From Setoptus koraiensis (Eukaryota > Arthropoda), in assembly GCA_048013815.1 (NCBI GenBank), contig CM106585.1, forward strand, positions 8,990,001 through 9,054,000: a DNA stretch of 64,000 bases. Reading direction: 5' to 3'. Of the stretch, positions 43,966 through 59,125 are shown one piece after another; positions within the stretch are counted from its first letter, which is position 1; every line of letters starts with the position of its first letter. Made by a program: the position numbers and the translations under genes. Below the pieces are notes generated by a model. The model did no database searches, had not been told where the DNA came from, and was given only the letters and a program-made list of their open reading frames with translations.

Positions 43966-45913
43966 TTAGGCGACCTCTATTTGTTGTTGTTGTTGCTGCT
44001 GCTGGCGTGATATTAATTCTTGTGATATGCGACGCTGTTTACATGCCACCGCGGCCACTAGTGCCGCTCCTCGGCCACTTCCGTCCTGCGAGAACATCAA
44101 ATTAAATTTGTATTGTTCCTTGGTGAGCTCTCTCGTCTTTTTGTTCATCAACGAATGAAAATGTGGATGATATTTGAAGACGGAGCCGTCAACGCCGACA
44201 GTTGTATGGGGCCGTTGCATCTTGTTCAGCAGTGTGGCCACGGCCGCCGAAACCAAATGTGCCGCCCTGGTGGACACTCGCGAACAAATCAACTGCACCT
44301 TTTGGCAGTCGTCGTCGCTGCAATCGTCTAGCTCGAAGGCCTCTTTAAGGGCCATTCTGGTCCATTTGGTTTCGTTGTTTTCGTACACGTCCGTCTCCAC
44401 CATACTGACATATTTTGTTCCAAACGAATACAATTCACACATTTTCTTGCTGCCTTGCCCATCGAATATGAGCCCTCTATTTACACACAAATCCACTATT
44501 ATTCTGCGACACAGCTCGCCGATGTACAAGCCAGAGATCATTTTTTCGAAGCGTTGCTTGCCCTTATTGAGCGAATTGTCATCGATTTCTCTGTCCCATT
44601 GCGTGGCAACGAAATCCAGCACGCCGTTGTCGCCGAAGGCGCCCCATTCGGTGTTGACAACAATCTGTTGCGGTTTGCCTGGCTGCTGCTGTTGATGGTT
44701 GTTTGTTGTCGCTTGTTTGTCGTCGCTACCTGTTGCTTGTTCCTCGTACAAATGAACATTGTCTATTGTTTCCATGTAGCAAGCGTTTGTGCCGGTGCCC
44801 ACGATCAAACCGACACGACATTCGCGCTCGTCGTAGGCGCACGACATTAGCGTACCTGTTGTGTCATTTACCACCGCCATTACCTCTATGTCGATATCCG
44901 GCCTTCTGGCTATGGCCTCTGTGAGCAATTGCACAACATCTTGGCCCTCGACGCCGGAACATTTGAAGCCCTTGGTCCAGTTGACTAGTTTTGCGCGAGC
45001 CAGGCCCTCTTGGCGACAGGGAAAACTAAATGTAAAACCTAGCGGTAAGCGATGATTTTTCAAATTGTGTTTCTCCGTGAACGAACACAAACAATTGGCA
45101 ATGTGATCAAACAGTTGCTCGCCAGTGCCCAACATTATATCCTGGGGCACACTGTACACCTCGCTGTCCATGTGAAATTGTTTGCTCTCTAATTCCACCA
45201 GTATAACGCGAAAGTTAGTTCCGCCTAGATCGAGCGCCAAGAATTTGCCCTCCTCTGCGCCACGCGACAAGCGTCAAATAACAAGTAATAAAAGATATAT
45301 AAATAGCAAGTAAATTGGCAATTTATCATTAGTAAATTTGTTATTAGTAAATTACGATTTGGTGTTATTATTTGGCAAGGCTCTTGCTAAGCCATTAGCA
45401 CCGCTTACCTGGCTCCGCAAAGTGGCCGTGTCCTGTGATTGCGCAATGTTTACGACAGCGATAGATTACGGCCATTACGAGATAGTACAATTAGATGATG
45501 TATAATTAGACGGAGACAGTTAGTTTAGTTTAGGTTACACGATTCATGGATGAATCGGTGATCTCGCACACACAACGTGGACTAACCCTCGTGCGACTCG
45601 TGACCGTCGTGCCTGACGTAGGTGGGGTACATCTTGACATTTGCCACGGGATTTGTCTCTCTGTGCAGGCCTCGGGCAAATTCGTGCACCAATAGAGCGC
45701 AAACATCCTCGAGCTGATGGTGTTGCAACACGAGGTTCCTAGTTACAGATTCCACCTGTCGTCAGTTGAATGATTAGTTGTTGATTAGTTATTAATTAAT
45801 TAGTTGTTGATTAGTTATTGATTAATTATTGAGTAGTCGGGCCGCGATTGGTTGTCACTAATTGTGTCACTATCACGCGTGCAAAGTGATGCAAAAATAC
45901 TCACAGTTTCCAT
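43966..45913 (-). CDS. hexokinase
   Basis: Three coding exons on the minus strand: 45913-45905 (ATG GAA ACT, then GTGAGT), 45755-45587, and 45254-43966. Phases agree and give 488 residues, the length of a single-domain animal hexokinase. The N-terminal helix region (FARGLHRETNPVANVKMYPTYV) leads to the ATP-phosphate motif LALDLGGTNFRV at about 65-76. Sugar-binding FTFSFPC lies at about 133-139, the catalytic Asp in VVNDTTGTL is D190, and IVGTGTNACY follows. VNTEWGAFGDNG, GVDGSVFKYHP and SQDGSGRGAAL complete the set. It phosphorylates hexoses with ATP in the cytosol, the first step of glycolysis. Odd points are a Gln/Asn-rich insert of about 26 residues (232-257) ahead of VNTEWGAFGD and a polyGln tail. 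The last exon is unusually long and intron-free. Confidence 0.96.
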
Positions 45914-46263
45914 TTGATTGCTAGTTTTGTTTGCCTAATTTATGCTGAGAATTGGATATGACGATGAGCGTCGAGCGATTTGCGACCGACACTTGCAGTA
46001 CGAGTGGCCAGAATAGTTGACGAGTTGTCGAAATCACTGTGTTGTCGCTGCCGTTGACTAGACGCTGAGTTGACTAGACGCTGGCGATTGCGCAATTTGC
46101 GAACAATACTTGATAATTGCTTATTCCGGCTTATTGGTCTGATCTGGATTGATCTTATATATTCTTATATTTGTTGTTATATCATGTGTATATATATTGC
46201 GACGGCAACGTTATTTTGCTGAGCGATTCACAACTACTAAGCTCATCTTGCCACTTGTAGGCG

Positions 46264-46273
46264 CTTTATATAG
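46264..46273 (-). promoter_or_regulatory. candidate TATA box of hexokinase
   Basis: The minus strand reads CTATATAAAG at 46273-46264, about 350 bp upstream of the hexokinase ATG. Transcription would begin near 46240. No clear initiator is identified, and other AT-rich TATA-like runs lie nearby at about 46155-46200. Confidence 0.4.
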
Positions 46274-49011
46274 TGCCTGTGTTGGCATGGTGCTGACAGG
46301 CAGTTTTCTGTTATGAATAGTGAATTATCATATCGTCTCATCTAACGATCATCATGATGCTGCTGTGTTTGTTGTTTTTGTTGCTGATTTAATTGTCAAT
46401 TTTAAACAGCACACGCACCAACCAATTACAAGTTGACGGATTGGGATGGGATAGATAGATTGGGTGTGAGTTAATTAGAGCGGCGACGATTGACGTCAGA
46501 GAAACAAGTGTTTGATTATGCTAAATTTCGTACGATTATATCTTGTTGTGTGCAACTCGTCTAGTGCTAGCTCTGCCCCTCATTGTCGCTTTCGAGCTTG
46601 GCTTGTCAGCCACGCTTGAAAGGCACAATAAGTGAGCTGAAGTTGATATAAAATAAAATATATCATACATCTAAATGGCGCACTCAATCATCTCTATCAA
46701 CAGTCGCTATCTTTGCAGCTCTTAAACAACTATCCGACATTGATGATATCCGACTCTTTATTATTCAATTGGAATATAGTTTGCCCTTTCAACACCAGTG
46801 AGCCTTTTTTTTCGCATATTGTCGATTGTCATATGACGACTAGTTTACAATTGCTAATGCTCGCTGCCAACACACAAAAACAAAAACAACATTGACGGAG
46901 ATCAAAAGAATCAAATCGTCAATAATTACAATTGCCGCGGCGATAAATTTATAGTTGCATCTGCAAATTTGTATAGCTGTATCTGCTGCGGGCTTGATTC
47001 AGTCGCTCAAGACTTTTCGCTGTGCCACTCTTGAATTCGTCGCTGCCTCTATCTTATCTCAGCATCTGAAAATATCTGAAAATATCAGAAAATATCAGAA
47101 AATATCAGAAAATATCAGAAAATATCTGAAAATATCTGAAAATATCTGAAAATATCTGAGAATATCCGAAAATATCTGAAAATATCCGAAAATATCTGAA
47201 AATATCTGAGAATGCGTGGAAATGTGTCCGATCTCTTCGATAAGAAAAGTAGCCGAGATACGAAGTGCGTTGTTGCGCTATCAGAAAACGAAATCTGTAG
47301 GATTGCTGTTATCTAACAGCAACCATTTGTCATTGTTTACATTGTTTGTCGTCAGCTGTGTTTGTTGTTCTCGGGCAGGTTTGTCTGTCTGTTTACAGTT
47401 ACTTTTTTCAACCATCCTTAATTAACCAATTTGATCACTGTTGCGCAACCAATCGAGTGTCCCCAAAAACACTGACCCTAATGCCACTAATGCTGCACGC
47501 CACTTCCTGTCACAATGATTGTCGTCACTTTCACATTTCCGAGTGCAACAGCAAACATTTTTCCGATTATTGTGCCAATTGTCATAATTGTGCGCACTGT
47601 ATATTAGTCGCTGTAAAATTTTTTGCCCTTTCCATTCGAACATACAAATGTATCGAGCAAACAAGTGCGAAAAAGTTTTTTGCATCAATTTACTCTATTT
47701 CCACTCGTCGATGCTCGATTTCTTCCGCTAGTTTCAGTGTATCTCCTCAATTGTCGGCTGCTTGCGATGCCACTCGATCTAATGAGACCAACTGGTTGCG
47801 TTGGTTTATTTTTATCTTATCAGGCCTATGTGTAACAGATGATGGTTGTGGCAGTTTTTTGCTTGGCAGACACGAACATTTGATATCTATTCGCTATTAT
47901 CTGTACTGTGTTTGAGTCATTTGATATAACGCAAAATGGCAATACTGATTATGAGCCGGGCGCACGAGAATACGAGATTGACACAAGTTGCGATTGAACG
48001 ACGACAACTTCATTCTGGCACTATTCACTAATAACTTATCAGTGGTATTTATTTATAAATTTACTAGTTGAGCATTATGTATGCGATAGCATCACAACAT
48101 TTACCACGGATTTACCCCGCAAATGTGAAGACCGTGAAACAATAGAAGATGATGCTCTTGCGCTCGTTACGGCTGCACTTGATCGGATGAACACTGCAAT
48201 CTTTTTCCATGTTCGTATTGATCATCACGATCAAATGATCATCATTATCATCATTATCAATTGCAGCAACTAACAACCAACTTGTGGGCCATCCATCTGA
48301 TCCTATTCATTATTGCATCAGTTATACAAACAAAGTATCGATTAACTGCTCTCTTTTTTCATCGCTTTCCATATTCTCATCAACATGCTGTTGTCGTGGT
48401 TGATTCTTTTTCAGTGTTCGACAATTCGTTTGATGCGGCAACAGTTTGGCGGCTATTTGTTGGTTCGCGTTGTATTCGCTGGTATCGCCTGTAATTTTCA
48501 ATTGCGTCGTTACGAATGGGTAGCCCCAACGGTCAATAAAACTTGTCGCTGCAACATGATGATTGTTTTGCAAACAATATGACCAGCAGCCAACACAAAC
48601 TCGTGGTGAGACACCTGATCAGCTGATACCGCTGATATAACTTTCTATTGTGTCAGTGATATCGGACCGCTGATATCTGTGCCATTTTCGTTTATTTTCG
48701 GATTTTCGTGAACACGAAAATCCGAAATAAATATCGAAAGGCACATGTTTTTGCCACATGCAAGCCGAGCGAGATTGTAGCAGCAATTGGCAACTGTAAT
48801 ATACTGTTGTCTGGCAGCGATTGCAACAACTGTAAATGTGAGAAAGATGTCAATCATTAATTATATCAATGGGGCTCCGGCCGAACCGAGGGGTTCGCCC
48901 AGGCTTTTATTGGTGCTTGCAGGTACACTATTAAATTGTTTATTGTCTACAGTATCAATTGATGGAAATTAAAATATTATAAGGATGGTCCGGTTTTATT
49001 CACGTAAATGT
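46274..49011. other. gene-free intergenic region
   Basis: No gene is supported. A 189-codon open frame at 47346-47915 lacks motifs, and its low-quality composition suggests chance. A 10-bp satellite lies at 47066-47215. Confidence 0.45.
47066..47215. repeat. 10-bp satellite (AAAATATCWG)n
   Basis: About fifteen tandem units of AAAATATCTG/AAAATATCAG, with a few AAAATATCCG and GAATATCTGA variants. Confidence 0.92.
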
Positions 49012-49890
49012 TCATAAACTACCCACTGCTCCCACTCCCGACGCTCCTTTGGCCGCCAAAGCTCCAATGGCCCCTGTCGCCTTTCCTGATTGTCGGTCGA
49101 ATTCGCCACTGGATTGACCAGCACCAACCTTGTCTTGGTTTATGAATCCCTCACGATCGCGGAAATCTTGATCAATGTTGACGTCTTTGATTGTTTCGTG
49201 ACCAAAACCTTTGGTGTCGGTTCGAATACTTTCGCGGTTGTGTCCGCTGACATCCTTGAAGGCACCGGTTGTGTGACTGGCACCAACGCCCGATTTATGA
49301 AAGGCTCCGTGTTCGCGTTCACCCTGAATGGTACCGACGGCGCCAGCTGCGGCCAACGATCCAACAGTGCCAGCACCCACGGCACCCGATGGTCGACGAC
49401 CGGGGAACTGGCCGGTCTGAGTGCCCGACAATCTGACTGGTCCCGGTCCACCGTGGAATGCCGACGATGATGATGAGTGGCTGCCGCCTGAACTGACCAC
49501 TAGGGGTCTGACGACGGGTCCGTGGCCACCGTGTCCGCCTAATCCGCCTTGATAGGCGCTGCCCGAGCCGGTGCCCAAGCCGGTGCCCAAGCCGGTGCCC
49601 AAGCCGGTGCCGTGCAATTTTCCGCTTGATATGAGCAATTCCTCTAATGAGAGCTCATCGAGTGTCGATGAGCCGCCATGGTGAGACAACGACGATGAGT
49701 AGCTGTGGCGTCTCACTTCTAATTCGCGCAACAATTCATAATCGCTGACATATCTCAATTGGCAATGGCTGTTGTAAGACGGGTGCTCCAAAGTGTGCCC
49801 AGTCGACTCATACACGTTACTGTGAGCCGCAACCAAAACTGCCAAGCTCAATGTCACCAAAGCCAAGCTCATTATCTTCATTGAGGCCAT
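49012..49890 (-). CDS. secreted family protein C (close paralogue of A, unknown function)
   Basis: From the ATG at 49890 the frame gives 292 residues in one exon. The signal peptide MASMKIMSLALVTLSLAVL is cut near VAAH. CQLRYVSDYELLRELEVRR and LDELSLEELLISSG match protein A. Then come a GTGL repeat (four 12-bp units near 49570-49610), a Gly/His/Ser-rich spacer, RPSGAVGAGTVGSL, and a C-terminal charged block almost identical to that of A (GAFHKSGVGASH, HNRESIRTD, KDVNIDQDFRDREGFINQ). The tight match at both ends with a loose middle is typical of structural matrix proteins. The leader exon at 50121-50186 and intron 49905-50120 parallel gene A. Copies A and C are about 22 kb apart with unrelated genes between, so the duplication was dispersed rather than tandem. 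Function is unknown. Confidence 0.88.
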   Translation of the reverse strand: MASMKIMSLALVTLSLAVLVAAHSNVYESTGHTLEHPSYNSHCQLRYVSDYELLRELEVRRHSYSSSLSHHGGSSTLDELSLEELLISSGKLHGTGLGTGLGTGLGTGSGSAYQGGLGGHGGHGPVVRPLVVSSGGSHSSSSSAFHGGPGPVRLSGTQTGQFPGRRPSGAVGAGTVGSLAAAGAVGTIQGEREHGAFHKSGVGASHTTGAFKDVSGHNRESIRTDTKGFGHETIKDVNIDQDFRDREGFINQDKVGAGQSSGEFDRQSGKATGAIGALAAKGASGVGAVGSL

Positions 49891-50120
49891 TGCGTTGTCC
49901 TGATCTGAATTAAGTGCCCGCAAGTTGGTCAGTCACTAAAAACTCCTGAGTAGTTATCTAAATGGCTGGTTTGTGGCGGAGAAAAGATGGCATCAGGGCG
50001 TTAGATCAGTAATATTGTTATATATTGTTTATTGGCGTTAGATTGTATTGAAATTTCACTATTGTAATAGCCGGGATTACGCATGTAGTTTTTCAATGTT
50101 TTCAGCAACTCTCGCCTTAC

Positions 50121-50186
50121 CTGATAATCAACTGGTTGTTAGCTAAACTGATTGGTTAGTTCTGATTGGACAACTCAATTGGTACT
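50121..50186 (-). other. 5' non-coding exon of secreted family gene C
   Basis: It runs from the initiator A at 50186 to the donor ATTATCAG|GTAAGG at 50121, about 66 bases. GATTGGACAAC..AA and ACTGATT segments (plus-strand reading) align with the gene A leader at 27297-27361. Confidence 0.6.
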
Positions 50187-50220
50187 GATGATTGTGTCCA
50201 AACCGGCGCTCCCTTATATA
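50183..50220 (-). promoter_or_regulatory. TATA box and initiator of secreted family gene C
   Basis: On the minus strand TATATAAGG begins at 50220. TCATCAGTACC, with TCAGTA at 50188-50183, lies about 30 bp downstream, the same spacing and initiator as in gene A. Confidence 0.65.
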
Positions 50221-53386
<3,166 letters not shown>

Positions 53387-54245
53387 CACAATGATTGATT
53401 GGTTGATCACACAACACAAACACTACACTCTATAAATGTGATAATGTTGCTTTGTTATAGGACTGCATTATAATATTTGGATATATATATATTTGAACAA
53501 GAATCGCCATTCGTCATATCGCGATATATGAATATAAAATTGGCATTGTGAATATGAGAATGAGTATGAATATGAATATGAATATGACATGATTGTCTTG
53601 AGCGAGCGATGCTTGTCGCTAATATAGGCCTGCCTGGCAAGCTACAATTTGCAGTTATTTGCATTTATCGTGTCAGACAAACAATTGTGGCACGAACAAT
53701 GGCATCGCAGCACAACAAGCAGCAGCAGCAACTTATCACCTGGTCTAACCTGATCTCACCTGATCTCAAACTGTCTCTCTATGGCTTGACACAGTCGACA
53801 TACAGCGTACACACACGTAACACGAATTGAAATGAACCAATTGAAATTGAAATCAAAAATGAAAATGAAATTGAAATTGAATTCGAAAATGGCCACTCTA
53901 ACGACGACAACGACGACCGATGAGCAAGGTCGGACACAATTATGTTATTATTACTATTACCATTATTATTATTATTATTATTAGTGTATTATTATTGTAT
54001 ATAGGTGTCGCGTTGGTGCCATCCTATTGCTCCTATATTGCCCATTTCAGAACCATTTATGATGATTCGATTGTATTCACTCAATATTGGATTTTATTTA
54101 TTGCATTTATTGGATAAACAGCAACTCTAACTCGAGTCTGTCAGGCTCGCTCGTTAGACCACCAACCGGCGCCAGCGCCGCCAGACACCGCAACAAGCAG
54201 CAGCAACAGCAACAGCAGCAGCAGGTTTACCTGTTGCAACTCACC

Positions 54246-54322
54246 TGTTTCAGTCGGCGCTCACCTGGTCGAACTAGGAGCTCACCTGGTCGAACTAGGA
54301 GCTCACCTGGTCGAACTTGGAG
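54246..54322. repeat. 22-bp tandem repeat, three units
   Basis: GCTCACCTGGTCGAACTAGG-type units repeat three times. Each contains a CACCTG E-box. Confidence 0.85.
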
Positions 54323-54469
54323 CTGAGCCGAGCCGAGCGACTGGCACATGCGTCAGACCGGTCTGACTGTGCAGCCGAGAGCAAGCATCTAATAAAGTGA
54401 GATGATCGAGTATATTCGTGATAATGAACAAGACACATTTGATAATTGTTAGCTCCATTTGTTTGCATA

Positions 54470-54590
54470 TCTCTCTCTCCCTCTTTGCGTCTCTCTCCCT
54501 CTCTGCGTCTCTCTCCCTCTCTGCGTCTCTCTCCCTCTCTGCGTCTCTCTCCCTCTCTGCGTCTCTCTCCCTCTTTGCGTCTCTCCCCTT
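54470..54590. repeat. 18-bp minisatellite, about seven units
   Basis: Units of CTCTCTCCCTCTCTGCGT repeat almost exactly. Because 18 is a multiple of three, every frame stays open on both strands, giving false Arg-Glu-rich and Ser-Leu-rich ORFs. Confidence 0.92.
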
Positions 54591-57075
54591 GTGCTCAGGC
54601 AATTTTGATATTGATCATCTCTGACAGCTTCATTTTGTGCCCAATCGCCAACGGTCGCCTTGTCAAATAATCTCATTATTCACTGCTTATATTTATTGTC
54701 TCGCTGTGTGCGAAAGCGTGAGCATTTTTGAGCCAACTTGTCCCACTCACGACACAGGTAAGAGACTCGATTGAGCAGTCTCTCGCTGTGACAAACAACG
54801 CGCCAGTCGCTGGATTAAGCGCGGTGTCTGTTGCTCAACATGACACTTACATTCCAAAGGTGTTTTGTGCACTTTTGGTGGTCACTCGACCACCTGAAGT
54901 GACATTCAATTCAATTGGGTCGTGACGTCTCTATTATCATCATCATCATTATTCCAAACAAAACTTTTTTCAAAACTCGCAAACTCTCTCACATTTGGCC
55001 TGCCTTCGACGCGACAATGTCACTTGTTGTGCTCGTTGGCAGCCACAATTCTGCACAATTCTGCACAATTCTGCACAGTTTGGCTTTGGCTTTGGCAAGT
55101 TTTACAAATGCATGCAAATGCCACTCGCCACTGGCCAATTTCGCCACCAATTGGCAGCGCCTCTGCTGGCGATTGCAGGCATCTCATCACCCTGGATCTA
55201 TTATTCACAGACCATCCATAGTGAATAGTGCACGTTTTGGCTGTCGCATTGTGTGCTATATGGGTTCATATGATATATTTATATGTGATATATGTCGTAT
55301 ATGTTGTATATGTTGTGCCATCTTTATGAGACTCGCAAATGCTATAAACTCACACGAAATTGTTTGTCACCTGTTCGTGCAACCACATAAGTGGCCAAGG
55401 CACAATGCGAGCGAATGTGCACGATCAATCATCGGATATTCAAACGCATATTCAAATGTTAAAACGCATTTGAACGCAGTTCGGTTGAATGTGAATATAT
55501 GCCGATTGGATATATTTACACCTGAACTGTGATTTGTGTTTGCGGTGGCGCTAGCGTCGCGATGCCGAACAGTTACCGCTCAATTCATTACGAGCCGCAT
55601 AATGAATTGCCCGAGAAATGCTTGCAGTTGCCTATGCAGGCAACACAATGTAATTATGAGCATTGTGTAACAAATATACAAATTACACAATGAATGTACG
55701 AATATGAATTGTTGCCGCGCTCAAAAAACAACTAAAACAACCGGCTCACCCGGTTGAGCGACTCGATTGCGCAACTAAAACAGTGATATATGATAGTTTA
55801 AAAAGTCATAATTTGATAATTTGCATGCCCATCAGTGCGTGTGTGCAATATGCGCTCGCTGTCAAACGTTGGAACGTTCGAATGCGTTGGGATGTTCGAA
55901 TTGTCGAGCGTTGGGATGTTCGAACGTTGGAGCGTTCGCATTCGAACGCTCGAATAAATAGAGACGTCGGTGCAGTTGCGCAACTTGTTGAGACTTAATT
56001 TGAATATGAGTTGCAACACGGCACAGGCGAGCACAACAGCGCTTGCGTCATTGTGGTCGCTAACGAGGCCACTGACCAGTGCGCCACAGACCACAAACGA
56101 GATCACCTGTGGTTTGCCCGCGAGCTCGGTTGTGTTTGCTGGAAACGCCGTTCGCTCGCAGTTCGACGGCAACTCCAAGAGACGAAACAAGAGACAAGAG
56201 AGACGAGACACACACGAGAGATGAGACCAGGGATTAGGTAATAGGCAATAAGTAATAATAATAATGCTAATAATACCGCTCGAGTGGCTGGCCCGACGAG
56301 CTGGCTCGCGAAGCCATAATGCTCGCTAACTCAATACAAGAATACTCTGTTAGCTACAACAGATTACGACTTATTTTATGCTCATGGCGGCAATTTGTTG
56401 CCACTCACCTGAGCGCTCACCTGAGCTCGTCTGGGCTGTTTGTCGGCCGCTGCTGACACTTGCTTATGGCGAGATGAGGCAAACATTTTAGCGAGCATAA
56501 CATTGTATTATCATTATTATTGTTGCCAGCGAGTGACTCATGACGAGACGAGATGAGACTCGGCGCAATTAACCGACGATTGTTGCTTGCACAAATAAGC
56601 CGCTGCAGCAGCCGACTTGCCGCAACTAACTTGCGACAGCAGGAAGTTTGTACAAATATAAATATAAAAATAAAAATAAATAAACGCACAAATATAAATG
56701 TATCGGCCGGCGAGCTTTGCTTGCGTGTGGTCTGTCAGTGTGGCTGTTGCGTCAGCTCATTATGTATTTATATTCATATTCATATTTATATTCATATTTG
56801 TGTGTTTGTATTTATATTTTGCGACGATTGGCTTATATGCGCAGGCAACATGTGCGAGTTTATTAGCATATTTTGTATTGTAAAAATGTTGTTGAACAGT
56901 TTAACAACATTTTAACATTTTTCAGCATTGCGCAATGTTTGTTATTGTTTGTTTGTTTGTTGGTTGGCTCTCTGCGGTTTGCTGTCACACTGCACTGGTG
57001 GCGCTCGTTGGCGCCACATAGTGGACGGCGCCAAAAGTGTCCACATCGTGCCTGATTGAGTTCTCGCCTTGATCA

Positions 57076-57136
57076 ACGATCAAGTGACCAGCGATGAGCT
57101 GACCAGCGATGAGCTGACCAGCGATGAGCTGACCAG
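57076..57136. repeat. 15-bp tandem repeat, about four units
   Basis: GACCAGCGATGAGCT repeats in tandem; the fourth unit is partial. Confidence 0.88.
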
Positions 57137-57329
57137 TTGCATTGTCGCTGCTGATGTGCCAATCAATTGTGCGTAATTTACTGTTAGTCGGGCCGGCCGA
57201 CAGTTGGCAATTTGCCGCTGGCTCGCTCATTGTGTCCGCTCACCGTTTGTTGTTGGTCAGTGGCACAACAACACATCGGATCGGTTCACTGGGCACAGCA
57301 GCGCGTGCGATCGTGCGTATTATTTCCAC

Positions 57330-57330
57330 G

Positions 57331-57375
<45 letters not shown>

Positions 57376-57412
57376 GCACCAACAACAACGACAACAGCAC
57401 CAACAACAACAA
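57330..57412. repeat. (CAA)n triplet repeat
   Basis: About 14 consecutive CAA triplets are followed by interrupted CAACAACAGCACC units. Confidence 0.9.
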
Positions 57413-57904
57413 ATGCCGCCGCTGCCTATAAACAAATGACGACACCAATTGTTGTCCAGTCGCGTTCACATGGGATCAGTGGGCGCTTCACCTAATCGAG
57501 GCGCGCCAGTGCCAGTGTTCGAAGCAGTTCGAGGCAGTTCGAAGCTGCCGGCTCACAGCGGGCCAAATGGAGTTGGCAGCGAAATTGCGCATCGTTTATA
57601 AGTTGTTGCGAGCCACAACAACATGCAACTTACAAACAAATCACGCCAATGAGCGGCTCCATTATTGAGCGCCGATACAAACTATATTTAAATGGCCAGC
57701 AAATTCGCAATGCCTGCGGTAATAGCCGCAACAGCCGGCCTAACACCGGCCATAATGCCCATCCCGTGTGCGCTATGGGCTCTATAAAGCACGCGGAACA
57801 CGCACGCACGGGCCGCCACGGGCTCTATAATGGCGACCAGCACTTAGTGGCCCGTGCGGCCGGCCTCGGTCCGAGCTTCGAAGCGCCGGCTTTGAGCTCA
57901 CAAT

Positions 57905-57982
57905 TGCGAACGTTGCAACTGCGAGCTCCGAAATGCGAACTTCGAGCTCCGAAATGCGAACTTCGAGCTCCGAAATGCGAAC
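57905..57982. repeat. 21-bp tandem repeat, about three and a half units
   Basis: GCGAACTTCGAGCTCCGAAAT repeats in tandem. Units carry TTCGA and AGCTC palindromic cores. Confidence 0.88.
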
Positions 57983-59049
57983 TTGGAATTGGCCGCTAGC
58001 GAACGATCGCCAGTTTCACCACAATTCGACCCAAAGCGACGAGTAATGATGCGTTCGTTTGTGCCTCGAACGGCTCAATTTCGCCGCGCTGGCTGGCGTG
58101 TTATTTGGTCGGACGGAAGCCGCTCGCTTGCGACTCGCATGCCCCGAACCAACTTGCCCGCTAACTAGCTTCTCGAGAGCCTATCAAGCGTCGGTCAGGC
58201 GGCGGCCAGTTTGCAGCACGTAAATGGTTTGGCGCCTATAATGGTGGCCTATTGTCGCAGCGCCCCCTATAACAGGGCCCTCTCGCGGCCGGCACGGGGC
58301 GCGCTGCGACACAGAGAGGCACAAAGAGGCGCAGAGAGACACGGAGCGACATAGGGAGACACAGAGAGACATGGAGCGACATAGGGACGCATGGGGAGAC
58401 ATAGAGGGCATGCCGGTGCGCTATGATTAGCGCCGGTGTGGTCGCCACTGAACTAGCGAATAATCACTACAAATAATAACATTTAAATTGTGTTCGTGGG
58501 GCTTATAACCTATAGGGCCTTGTGAGGCGTTGTGGGCGCCGAAACGAGGCCGCGATTTGTTGGCAAATATGCAAATAACATATCGTTCAGTTTTTCGTTG
58601 GCCGGCTCGCTGTCGGCTAGCCAATGGTAATGGCGATAATTGAATGGCGCTGCAACAAGAGCGGCCAGCGCGCAAACTGGGCGCCGCTGTCAAATGGCTC
58701 GATGGTGCCGGACAATATGATAATAATAAGATATGATTAGATTATCAGCAGCGAGGGGGGCGACAAAGATAATAGCAAAGATAAAGAGCGCCGCTCATTT
58801 GAATAGATTGAACGGATTGGCCGGGATTAGGTTAGATTAGATTAGCTGTCACTTGTGCCGTTATTTGTTTGTTTGTTGCATTATGACAGCAGCAGCGCCA
58901 CTGGTCAGCTGACTGGCCGGCTAAGTGCTGCTGTGCAACGTATAAATTAAACACTTGAGCCATTTGTGCCAGTGCCGCCGCCCAGCAGCACACGCGCTCT
59001 CGAACCGTTCGAGTCGAGCCGTTCGAGTCGAACGTGCGAACGCGAGCCT

Positions 59050-59125
59050 TCCCCCGTTCGAAGCCGCCCCCGTTCGACGCTTCCCCGTTCGACGCTTCCC
59101 CGTTCGACGCTTCCCCCGTTCGAAG
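59050..59125. repeat. 15-bp tandem repeat, about four units
   Basis: CCCCGTTCGACGCTT repeats in tandem next to further GTTCGAAG copies. It generates open frames on both strands that I do not treat as genes. Confidence 0.88.

Noticed and set aside
47346-47915. 189-codon plus-strand open frame
   Set aside because: Starts without an ATG, has no signal peptide or domain, and its composition looks like translated non-coding DNA.
54915-55532. 205-codon plus-strand open frame
   Set aside because: Starts without an ATG, begins in an ATT/ATC repeat, and has no recognisable motif.
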